Shown here: piece by piece, positions 56,120 to 64,000 of the stretch
Layout: each line of letters begins with the position of its first letter
Numbering within the stretch: position 1 is the first letter of the stretch
NCBI GenBank assembly: GCA_028689205.1
Contig: JAQTWP010000003.1
Location: 62,001-126,000 of the forward strand
Reading direction: 5' to 3'
Origin: Candidatus Altimarinota bacterium
Lineage (GTDB): Bacteria; Patescibacteriota; Gracilibacteria; BD1-5; UBA2023
DNA: 64,000 nucleotides
Position numbers and translations under genes: made by a program
The notes under the pieces: generated by a model
Database searches by the model: none
Told to the model about the DNA's origin: nothing
Seen by the model: only the letters and a program-made list of their open reading frames with translations

Positions 56120-56632
56120 ATGGCGAAAGACAACAAAAGAATTAATAGAGAAATTAGAGCCTTTAGGGTAAAAGTTATAGGTCCTACTTCAGAACAACTT
56201 TGAGTTATTTCAATAGATAAAGCTATAGAGATTGCAGAAGAAGCATGAATGGATTTAGTTGAAATTTGAGAACAAGATTGAATAGTTTTATGTAAAATAC
56301 TTGATTATGGAAAATTCTTATTCAAGCAACAAAAAAATGTTTCAAAATCAAAAGTAAATTCAAAAAAAACTGAATTAAAAACAATTAGACTTACTTATAG
56401 AATTGGAGATCACGATTTGGAAATAAGAAGAAATCAAGCAATAAAATTCGCAAAAGATGCACATCCAATTAAAATAGAACTAAGATTAAAATGAAGAGAA
56501 AATCAATATGCAGTTCAAGCTCAAGAAAAAATAACATCATTTGTTAATTCTCTTGAAGAACTATATAAACTTGATTGAAAAATTACTAAGTCATGAAATA
56601 CATTCTATGTATTAATGCATCCAAAAAAATAA
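56120..56632 (+). CDS. infC: Translation initiation factor IF-3
   Basis: A 170-aa protein with both IF-3 domains. The N-terminal domain shows RINREIRAF, DKAIEIAEEAGMDLVEI and VCKILDYGKFLF-like CKILDYGKFLFKQQ; the C-terminal domain shows KTIRLTYRIGDHDLEIRRNQ and KIELRLKGRENQ. It controls start-site fidelity on the 30S subunit. The infC-rpmI-rplT order is the classical one; no L20-type leader structure is obvious upstream. The start is a normal ATG, not the AUU seen in E. coli. Confidence 0.93.
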
Positions 56633-56655
56633 TTACTATTAATTAAAACCACATT

Positions 56656-56853
56656 ATGAAAGCAAAAACTCACTCTTGAGCTAAAAAAAGAGTAAAAATT
56701 ACTGGTACAGGTAAATATATACTTGCAAAATCTTGTAAAAGACATTTACTTAGTGATAAATCAAAAAAAGCAAAAGGAAGAAACAAGTATTGAGTTGTAG
56801 CTAGTTCTGCAAATACTCGTTCACTTAGACAAAGTTTACCAAACTGATTATAA
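56656..56853 (+). CDS. rpmI: 50S ribosomal protein L35
   Basis: A 65-aa basic protein beginning MKAKTHSGAKKRVKITGTGK, with LLSDKSKKAKGRNK and a C-terminal RSLRQSLPNGL. The SGA glycine is UGA. It lies between infC and rplT as usual. Confidence 0.92.
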
Positions 56854-56909
56854 ACTTAGGTTGCCCCATTTAAGTTTAGATTGCTAATAAAATAATTAAC
56901 CAAATAACT

Positions 56910-57254
56910 ATGACAAGAGTAACAAGAGGTCTAGGGACCAAAAAAAGACACAAAAACCTACTTGCAAGAGTAAAAGGTTTTAGAATGATGAATGGTAATG
57001 TTTTTTCTAGAGCAAAAAATGCACTAGCAAAAGCTTGAACTAATGCATTCATTGGTAGAAAACTTAAAAAAAGAGATTTTAGAAGTCTTTGGACTATAAG
57101 AATTAATATTGCAGCTAGACAACATGAATTATCTTATTCAAAATTCATTAATCTTCTTAATATTAAAAAAGTTAAGTTAGATAGAAAAGCTTTATCTAAT
57201 ATAGCTATTGCATATCCAGAAGTATTCAAAAATATTGTGGATTTCGTTAAATAA
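56910..57254 (+). CDS. rplT: 50S ribosomal protein L20
   Basis: A 114-aa protein with the family start MTRVTRGLGTKKRHKNLLA, then ARVKGFRMMNGNVFSRAKNA and RDFRSLWTIRINIAARQHEL. It binds 23S rRNA during early 50S assembly. It closes the rpsT-infC-rpmI-rplT unit before a long hairpin terminator. Confidence 0.94.
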
Positions 57255-57270
57255 TTAAAAAATACATATT

Positions 57271-57308
57271 ATAAAAAAAATAGATTTAATTAAATCTATT
57301 TTTTTTAT
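57271..57308. terminator. Perfect 38-bp palindromic terminator
   Basis: 57271-57289 and 57290-57308 are perfect complements, with an A run on the left and T run on the right. It ends the ribosomal operon and overlaps the stop codon (57305-57307) of the convergent membrane gene. Confidence 0.85.
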
Positions 57309-57739
57309 TTATCTTTATTAAATAGAAGTCTTATAATTAAATATGAAAGAATCAATATTTGAGCAAAATTCTCTCAAACAATTATGAAAAAAAATCTATA
57401 TGCTTCTCATAAATTAAAAATTTTATTAATAACTCCAAAAATCAAAAATGCAACTAACAAAAATTGAAATAAAATTGTTCATGCAAGTGCAATGAAAACA
57501 TATTTTTTTAAATTAAAAGCATATTTATTATCGTTTTTATTTTTTTTTATAAAATTATTTTCATCTGCTTTTAATAAAATCTCATCAATACAAGATTTTT
57601 CTCAATTATTACAGCAATTAAATTGTTTGAATTTAATAATTTCATCAGATTCAGACAAATTTCTAATTGTTTCATTTAATATGTTTTTTGTTTCTATGAA
57701 TTGTTCTTTTGATAAAACATAGCTTTGGTTTTTATTCAT
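57305..57739 (-). CDS. Two-helix membrane protein, module copy A
   Basis: A 144-aa protein: a charged N-terminal helix of about 80 residues with a CC motif (FNCCNNGEKSC), then two hydrophobic helices (VFIALAGTILFQFLLVAFLIFG and FAQILILSYLIIRLLF). The C-terminal 65 residues closely resemble the protein at 58299-58709 (AGTILFQF, IVGENFAQI shared). Its ATG overlaps the stop of the ImmA-like gene upstream. Function unknown. Confidence 0.75.
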
Positions 57740-58235
57740 ATTCTTGCTCTATTCGTTTTTGAATTAAAAGTGGAGTAACACCAAAAATCTTGGACAAATC
57801 ATTAATATCTAATAAATCTCTGTAGGCGTCCAATATAAACTTAGGAACTAAAAGATTGCGTGCAAAACATATAGCTTGCCTTGCTATAAGGTCATCTCAT
57901 TCAAGTGATCACATTTTTTTCATTGCTATAGAATATTTTTCAGGAAATTTTTCCATAGATTCTTTATTTAATAAATAATTACCAAGAATATAGGAAATAA
58001 CAAATATTTTATTAGAATTATCATCTGATTTATTAAGATATATAATTCTTGATTTAAAATCAAAATATCAAGCTAATTCATCTATTGATAAAGGAAAATC
58101 AAATTCATTAACATCTATTCATTCTCCTTTGCATATATTGACAACATTGATAGGTGGAAGAAAATAATTATAATCTCTTAACATGTCTAAAGCTGCAAAT
58201 CTTATATGTTTAAGGTCTTCAGGTATTTTGTCCAT
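57732..58235 (-). CDS. ImmA/IrrE-like protein with lost active site, module copy A
   Basis: A 167-aa protein similar in layout to the ImmA/IrrE-like protein at 58691-59224: INVVNICKGEGIDVNEFDFP, then DDLIARQAICFARNLLVPKFIL and a C-terminal segment SKIFGVTPLLIQKRI. Where active ImmA proteins carry HExxH, this one reads ISYILGNYLL, so it should not be a protease. It overlaps and is probably co-translated with the downstream membrane protein gene. Confidence 0.7.
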
Positions 58236-58298
58236 AATTTTACTATATTTATACTAAAGACATTATACTATATAAGGAGATTTTAATCAAAAAATTTA

Positions 58299-58709
58299 CT
58301 ATTTTTCGGGTGAAAATAAAAATCTTACTATAACGTAAGATAATCAAATTATTTGTGCAAAGTTTTCTCAAACTATAAGGAAAAATAAATTATATACATC
58401 ACTGAATGGAAAAATCGAATGTGTAACTCAGTAAATCAGGAATCATGTTAGGAAAAATTGAAAAAGAATTGTTCAGGCTAGACTTGCAAATATGTAGTAT
58501 GACCACTTTTTTCTAAGTAAATAATATTCTTCCTTTCATTTTAGATCAACTTTTTTGAGAACTTTGTCTGCGTTAACTTTATTTTTAATTTCGAATCTTG
58601 TACTGCTTATTAATGTTTCTTTTTCTTTGAGTTTTTCATCTAAAAGATTCTTCAGTGTATCTTGAAGATTTTTTCTTATTTTCATGTAATCTACGTTTTC
58701 TCTTCGCAT
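58299..58709 (-). CDS. Two-helix membrane protein, module copy B
   Basis: A 136-aa paralogue of 57305-57739: charged coiled N terminus, then two hydrophobic helices (IFASLAGTILFQFFLTGFLI and FAQIIGLSYVIVRFLF) separated by a short loop. It overlaps the end of the upstream ImmA-like gene by 19 bases. It ends in TAG. Confidence 0.75.
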
Positions 58710-59224
58710 AATACATATTGATTAAAATATTCTCAAGTCAACCTCTCTTCAATAATTCTTTGTGAAGTTCAAAAAATTTTAGAAAGTTCTACAATAGAAA
58801 AATTATCTTTATATCTATCAAGAATAAAGCGTGGAACAAGGAGATTAAGGGCAAAATCATCTGCTTCTTTTTTCAAAAAATCTTTATCCTTAATATCAAA
58901 ATCCTTCTTAAATACGAACAAATATTTTTCAGGACATTCATTTATGAATTTTTTATGTAAAATCCAATGTCCTAACTCACGAGCAGCTATAAAAGATTTG
59001 TCATAATCGTCATTATTCTCATTTATAAGAATTGTTTTCTGTTCTAGATCAAGCATTCAAGCTATATTATCAAATTCATCTGGAAAATGAAATTCATAGA
59101 TATTCAATCATTCTCACTTCAGAATTTTGGAAATATTAATTGGTGCTTCAGTAATATTGTAAATTTGCAGTAAATTAAGTGCTGTTATTTTTGCAATTTT
59201 CAATGATTCTGGCATTTTTGTCAT
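58691..59224 (-). CDS. ImmA/IrrE-like protein, module copy B
   Basis: A 177-aa protein with the DUF955/ImmA layout: PINISKILKGEGLNIYEF, NIAGMLDLEQKTILIN, then AARELGHWILHKKF and ADDFALNLLVPRFIL. The zinc-protease motif HELGH is present as RELGH: the first metal-binding His is Arg, so catalysis is doubtful, while the second His and the downstream Ala-Asp-Asp-Phe-Ala block remain. ImmA proteins usually cleave phage or stress repressors. Here the partner seems to be the membrane protein gene it overlaps. Confidence 0.8.
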
Positions 59225-59410
59225 AGATAAGAAATCAAAATATAAAATCTAAATTATGATAGCAATATTTTATGATAATAAATAAACTATGTCAATCAAA
59301 AAAAAACTGATAATTAAATAAATAAAACTTTTCAAAAAAAAAAAAAACAGATACAATATGAAAGTAAAACTTATTGTTGCTATTTTTAGTTTATTTTTAA
59401 CTTCATACTT

Positions 59411-61177
59411 ATGAAAACCAAAAACTCCAAACTATTTGTCATTTCGATTCCGTCTTCGGGAGAGAATCTATTCACAAAAAAAACTCCTTCTCCTCTAAAA
59501 ACCAAAAATCAACAACAAACCCCATTCTCAGCCTTCACCCTCGTAGAACTAATAGTAGTAATAGTAATTCTAGCTATATTATCTACTATAGCTTTTCTAT
59601 CATTCAATTCATATAGTTCTTCTTCTAGAGATACAGTAAGAGTAACTGATATTAATTCTCTTAAAAAGAGTATGGAATTATTCTCAATTAAAGCATGAAC
59701 TTATCCAACTCCTGATGATTGAAAAGATATAACTTATTCCTGAGGAACTATATGGACTCAATGAACACTATGAGATAAAGCTACTAAACTAATATCAACA
59801 ATATCAAAGAAACCAACTGATCCATTAACATCAAAAGAATATACATATTCTCTTCTATCAAACAAAAGAGAATTCCAAATAGCTGCAGACTTCGAGAATC
59901 CTGTTTCATATAGAGATAATAATACAAACAATAATAGTAATTCTAAATATCTATCTGTCATTCCAGAAATTTCGAAGAAATTATCTGGAATCCAGGAAGT
60001 TGAGTGACTTAATATTCTGGATTCCCGTTTTCACGGGAATGACAATGGCTTTCTTGATTCTTTCCTTTCTCAATTATCTAATCCATATATACAACAAGTA
60101 AGAGCTTCTTCTACTTGAACAGTATGTTACATCAATGGTAACTTCAACTGACTAGTAGCTAAAGCTTCTACATGAGTTATTAATGTAATTCTAGCAGTAC
60201 CTTCTCTAATAGTAGTAAATACAACTAACTCTGGTAATCTAGTATATGATGATACATTCTGAAATGGTAAACTTCAATGTAATTGAGCTAACTCTCCATG
60301 TAATATTAACTTTAATTCTAATATAGTATTCAGTTGATCTCCATCTACTCCTGCGGATATAACTACTATGATGACTAATCTTCAAGGAGCATACACTTGA
60401 AGTAATATCAAAACCATTTCAGCTATAAAGAATCTACTAGAAGCTAGTTGAACAACTCTAGATAATTTAGGTATTTGATTAGTTAAAAATAGTATTTGAT
60501 GAAGTGTTATAAAAGAAGAAATTCAAATAATAAAAATTTGAACTGAATTAAACCCTTGAGTAACATGTCTTGATATTCTTAATAAATGATGAAGTACTTG
60601 AAGTTGAATATATTGGATAGACACAGACTGAACATGAATATGAAACCCTTCTTTTCAAGTATATTGTGATATGACAACTGATTGAGGAGGATGGACATTA
60701 GTTATGAGAGCAAAATGAGCTGATTGAGTAGATTATATATCTACATGGAATACTTCAAATGATGTTAATCTTCAATATTCTACCTGAGTAACTAATTTAT
60801 TTAAATTTTCTGATTCAAAAATTAATTCAATAAGAAATTGATGAGTATATAAACTCAATTGAGAATGATGATTCAATACGATAAGATTTGTAAAATCAGG
60901 CTGTATTTATAATTCAAATATAACACCCTCATCATCATGAGATTGTTCAAAAACTTATAGTGACTTGTTATGGAATTGAATACAAGCATGAGACACTCAA
61001 GCTAATTGATGATGTACTCATCACCATTGAATATCAGATGCTATATGCTGAAGTTATAATTATTATTTTGTTACAAATCATACAATAGTATGAATAGCTT
61101 GGTGAGTACTAAATTGAACATGATTATCAATATATAGTAATCAGAATTGATGAGACTTTACAATGTGGGTTAGATAA
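59411..61177 (+). CDS. Prepilin-like protein with fibrinogen-C-like domain
   Basis: A 588-aa protein. A 41-residue leader ends at PFSA, then the prepilin helix FTLVELIVVIVILAILSTI. A pilin-like body follows. Residues about 386-588 match a fibrinogen-related domain: CLDILNKGG, GIYWID, FQVYCDMTTDGGGWTLVMR and a late Cys/His-rich GGCTHHHG segment. Such domains bind sugars or proteins, so this may be an adhesive pilus tip. Two palindromic repeats sit in frame, in the leader (59438-59471) and the body (59957-60046). The -1 residue is Ala rather than Gly. It converges on rlmN with a 6-base gap. Confidence 0.85.
59438..59471. repeat. Palindromic repeat in the prepilin leader
   Basis: GTCATTTCGATTCCGTCTTCGGGAGAGAATCT, a member of the GTCATTTCGA...GAGAAATCT class, coding residues 10-20 of the unusually long leader peptide. 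Confidence 0.65.
59957..60046. repeat. Paired palindromic repeats in the prepilin body
   Basis: GTCATTCCAG...CTGGAATCCAGG followed by ATTCTGGATTCCCG...CGGGAATGAC, two facing members of the dispersed family, adding about 30 residues in frame (SVIPEI to FHGNDNG). Confidence 0.75.
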
Positions 61178-61183
61178 ATTTTT

Positions 61184-62251
61184 TTAATCTTTTCTAGAAT
61201 AATCACCTACTTCTCTACCCTCTCTAGTAGCTAATTGACCGCAAGCTGCATCAATATCATCTCACATTGTATGGCGAATAGTTGAGGGAATTCACACGTC
61301 AAAAAGTATATTCTGGAATTCTTTAATTCTGCTTTTTGATGTAGACTTCATTTCTGAATCGCTATCCCCTTCTCATTCATTGTATGGTATAAAATTCACA
61401 TGTGCAAGTTTTCATCTAAGTAATCATGCCAAATCTTTTGCATTTTCTAGAGAATCATTAACTCAAGCTATCATTATATATTCATAAAAAACTTTTTTAT
61501 TGGTTTTTGCTACGTATTCGTCCAAAGTTGACATAAGCATAGTTAGAGGATACGTAATATTACATGGCATAATTGATTTTCTTAATTCATCTGTTGCAGC
61601 ATGTAGACTTATTGCAAGTGAAGTTTGTGGGAAATCGTCTCAGAACTTTTTGATTCAAGGAACTATTCAACAAGTTGATATAGTGACTCTTCTATTAGAA
61701 AAATCTAACTTATTCTGACTGCAAACAATTTCTATTGATTTTTTTACATTTTCATAATTAAGAAATGGTTCTCACATTCACATATATACAATATTTCTAA
61801 GATTTTTTCATTCCTGATAAAGCATTTTAGATGCAAAAAGAATTTGTTCTACTATTTCATAGAATTCTAGATTACGTGTAAAACCTAATTTACCTGTTGC
61901 ACAAAAAGTACATCACATAGGACAACCAACTTGACTAGATACACACAGAGTATTCCTTCAAGAAAGATGTCTCATTATAACAGCTTCAAGGAATTTACCA
62001 TCTGTAGTTTCAAAAAGCAACTTAGTAGTTTGTCAATCATCTGATGTAATATTTGTTTTAAGTTTCAGACAAGAATAGAAAAAATTATTATTCAATATTG
62101 TTTTAGAAACTTTAGAAATTGTTGTAATTTCATCGTATTTCTTGATATAATTCTTATAGATTGCATTTTCTATTTGAGCATATCTGAAAGGTTTTTCTCA
62201 ATTTTCTAGAAGAATCCTTTTTAGATTCTCTTCATCGTGGATTGAATACAT
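61184..62251 (-). CDS. rlmN: 23S rRNA/tRNA adenine-C2 methyltransferase RlmN
   Basis: A 355-aa radical-SAM enzyme of normal length. The cluster motif CxxxCxxC is CPMGCTFCAT, preceded by TLCVSSQVG. Later family blocks are [29 protein letters not shown] and [10 protein letters not shown]; the catalytic Cys region near the end reads [16 protein letters not shown]. It methylates A2503 of 23S rRNA and A37 of some tRNAs. Confidence 0.95.
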
Positions 62252-62309
62252 TTTTTATAAAAAATTATTAAGTCAAAAGAATATATATTTTTTTATAATA
62301 ATAGCAACA

Positions 62310-62450
62310 AAATATATATGAAAACTGCACATAAAAATCACTAAATACACACTATTTCTTCACCCAGAGCTATTGTATATATGAATAAAATATGTAATAT
62401 AGCTTAGCCAAAGAAACCCTATTTAAAATTAAATAGGGTTTTACCTTTTT
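62310..62450 (+). ncRNA. Candidate small RNA ending in an orphan terminator
   Basis: The gap 62252-62512 has no convincing gene on the plus strand, yet a strong terminator hairpin (AAACCCTATTTA, AAAT loop, complement, T-rich tail) sits at 62414-62445. A TATAAT lies near 62297-62302 and an internal helix AGCTATTGTATAT / ATATGTAATATAGCT is possible at 62367-62405. A ~140-base transcript fits this. An 8-codon ORF (MKTAHKNH) is the only reading frame. Class unknown. Confidence 0.35.
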
Positions 62451-62458
62451 ATTTGTCC

Positions 62459-62485
62459 TTGACTTTTACGAAAAAACATTATAAC
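62459..62485 (+). promoter_or_regulatory. Putative promoter of the PAS gene
   Basis: TTGACT (62459-62464) and TATAAC (62480-62485), 15-base spacer, just after the orphan terminator and 28 bases before the ATG. Confidence 0.4.
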
Positions 62486-62512
62486 TAACAAAGTTATATT
62501 CATAAAAAAAAT

Positions 62513-63712
62513 ATGGGAGAGGTATTATCACAGTGAAAATCATCAGATATAAATGTTTCTGTAATTGGAGCTACAAAAACCGCAAAAGAACTTATATCAA
62601 AAATAAAAATATTATTAAGTGATGAAAAATTAGAGTTTGACCCTTTTATTTCAAGTATGCTTGATTGATATATAAATAAAGTATTCATAAGATCATACAT
62701 ACTCGATAGCATATGTAAACCAAGTAATGCGACACAAGAAACAATAAAAAAATGGAAAGAAAAAATTGCTCTTGTAATATATAATCCAATTTCTACACTT
62801 TTTTATGGAAATGAAACATATGTAAGAGCGACAGAATTATGAAGTCTTCAGGAATTACAATTAAAATCAAAAACATGACTTTTAAATAATGAACTATACG
62901 AATGACAAAATCTTGCTTCAAAAATAGATATAATGTCTAGGTTAGAAAAATGAATAATTGAAGATATTGTAGATACTCCATTATCAATGAAAAGTTGAGA
63001 AAAATTCAGGTGGTATGCTAGAAAAAAATCATTAAGAATGAATAATTGATCTAACGAAGATTTTGCAATTAAAATTTGAATTAATATATGAGAAACCGAA
63101 GGTTGAAATTCAATTGAAAATTGAACAAAAAAACCTCTTTCATATTTTGATTTTTATAAAGCTGTTGAAATGATAGAAAAAAGCTTGGAATCATTATTCA
63201 AATCTAATCCTCAAGTTCATGAAGAGTTAAAAATCTGAATAAAAAAAGATATAAATAAATTAAAAATGCTTTCTCAAATTGGGGATGAAGTAGTAGACTT
63301 TTGACCTCTGCCATTATATTTCCATTATAAACAGGAAACTTTTCTTAATAATATGTTCCTAAAAATATCATGATATGATAAAAAAACTTCAATGGAAATG
63401 TTAATGGATCCTAATGATCCAACCAATATATGAAGCAGATTATGAGATTCATTGTTTTGAACAGAAATACATGGCAATATAAGGACAACTTGAGGCTGCT
63501 GAACAGTGAACTTAACAAGGAAAAATCAAGATAATGTCGAATTAATACTTAATGCAACTAATTTATCTGATAAATGAGAGCAGCTTTGGATATGAATAAT
63601 TAATTCACCGATATATCCTATTTTTACAAATGATGAAATACTAGAAGACATGGAAAATATTACAGATAATAACGATATGGTATTTGGTTCTAATAATTTT
63701 TTAGATATGTAA
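62513..63712 (+). CDS. PAS-domain protein with novel N-terminal region
   Basis: A 399-aa protein. Residues about 1-270 are helical and charged with no recognised family. Residues about 280-380 look like a PAS domain (FHYKQETFLNNMFLKISGYD, then VNLTRKNQDNVELILNAT). No kinase or DNA-binding motif is seen. It resembles the double-PAS protein at 51643-52743 in lacking an output domain. It is followed by a long terminator. Confidence 0.6.
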
Positions 63713-63750
63713 CAAAAAAGAAAGAATTAAGTTAATTCTTTCTTTTTGTT
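63711..63750 (+). terminator. Terminator after the PAS gene
   Basis: Nearly perfect 19-20-bp inverted repeat around AGAAAGAATTAA / TTAATTCTTTCT, overlapping the stop codon, ending in a T run. Confidence 0.85.
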
Positions 63751-63802
63751 AGGAAAATTTGGTTTATATATAAAACTGTCTTTTATAATTAAACCTATTT
63801 CT

Positions 63803-64000
63803 TTATTTATTCTTAGCAAATAAATAAAGAATTTGAGTTATTTGTCAGCGATTAAAAGTATTATTTGGATCGAATTTTCTTGTCTTAGATGAAGCTGTAA
63901 ATACAGATGAAAATGTTTCTACATAAGGAGAATACCAGTCAGTTATCTTTATATCATCAAATCAAGTTTTTCAAGTATTTTTGATGAATTTTCAAGAAGC
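63803..64000 (-). CDS. C-terminal end of an S-layer-homology (SLH) domain protein (partial)
   Basis: The last 65 residues of a protein whose start lies beyond the window. The sequence ITDWYSPYVETFSSVF followed by FDPNNTFNRGQITQILY matches an SLH repeat (W/Y-x-PYV, then F-x-P-N-x-x-x-x-R-x-x). SLH domains anchor proteins to cell-wall polymers. Its glycines are UGA, as expected for a resident gene. Confidence 0.7.

Noticed and set aside
59358-59500. Small ORF starting MKVKLIVAIFSLFL upstream of the fibrinogen-like pilin
   Set aside because: It overlaps the pilin start in another frame, ends after about 46 codons in repeat-derived sequence, and has no independent support, although its N terminus resembles a signal peptide.
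62310-62410. Possible tRNA or tmRNA
   Set aside because: No cloverleaf with acceptor stem, T-arm GTTC or CCA was found; only a simple hairpin fits.

Overview
This window reads as a Candidate Phyla Radiation bacterium of the Absconditabacteria (SR1) / Gracilibacteria group. The main reason is that UGA is sense and encodes glycine (NCBI table 25). With UGA stopping translation every housekeeping gene shatters. With UGA = Gly, complete proteins appear and the signature glycines fall on UGA: LSGGQ of the ABC transporter, GGxGGH of MurG, the Nudix glycine, CPxC-G of DpnI and the prepilin cleavage glycine. TAA and TAG remain stops. Other CPR-like traits are very high A+T, few Shine-Dalgarno sites in native genes, small intergenic gaps closed by long hairpin terminators, and type IV pilin-like proteins. 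No rRNA, tRNA or CRISPR array was found.

Layout. 1-7.2 kb: a heterodimeric ABC exporter pair, pheS, a GNAT acetyltransferase, dnaN, a Nudix hydrolase, an S23-type four-helix protein bracketed by TATAAGC repeats, and a degenerate MBL-like protein. 7.2-18.2 kb (minus strand): a class A penicillin-binding protein, RelA/SpoT, LeuRS, a large prepilin-like protein, a lipoprotein and an orphan PAS-histidine kinase. 18.3-24.9 kb: a 2194-codon alpha-2-macroglobulin gene with one in-frame TAA at codon 430. 25-36.9 kb: gmk, then an unrecognised cluster dominated by 2052-aa and 1090-aa helical proteins, both with a peptidoglycan-binding-like segment near the N terminus, plus a 455-aa convergent gene.

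37-44.9 kb is an accessory and defence zone. It holds a frameshifted phosphopantetheinyl transferase, a cluster of palindromic repeats, a dam-type methylase cut off at a palindromic repeat, an apparently intact DpnI homologue directly after it, a decayed second methyltransferase, and an AbiEi/AbiEii toxin-antitoxin pair framed by ~175-bp direct repeats. 44.9-47.05 kb is a four-gene operon of membrane proteins and a secreted EEP-family nuclease with no internal UGA glycine, strong Shine-Dalgarno sites and a near-consensus promoter. It looks imported from a standard-code donor. A beta-CASP metallo-beta-lactamase gene at 52.9-54.7 kb has the same foreign signature.

47.1-64 kb: argS, dprA, murG (TTG start), a double-PAS protein, the rpsT-infC-rpmI-rplT translation operon, a tandemly duplicated two-gene module (degenerate ImmA/IrrE-like protein plus two-helix membrane protein), a prepilin carrying a fibrinogen-C-like domain, rlmN, a PAS-containing protein and the end of an SLH-domain protein. 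The pilins, DprA, macroglobulin, SLH protein and giant proteins suggest a cell that invests heavily in surface contact and DNA uptake, consistent with the host-dependent or predatory life known for this group (inference). A recurring feature is a family of small palindromic repeats inserted both between genes and in frame inside coding sequences (pbpC, the fibrinogen-like pilin, the decayed methyltransferase, the dam remnant).
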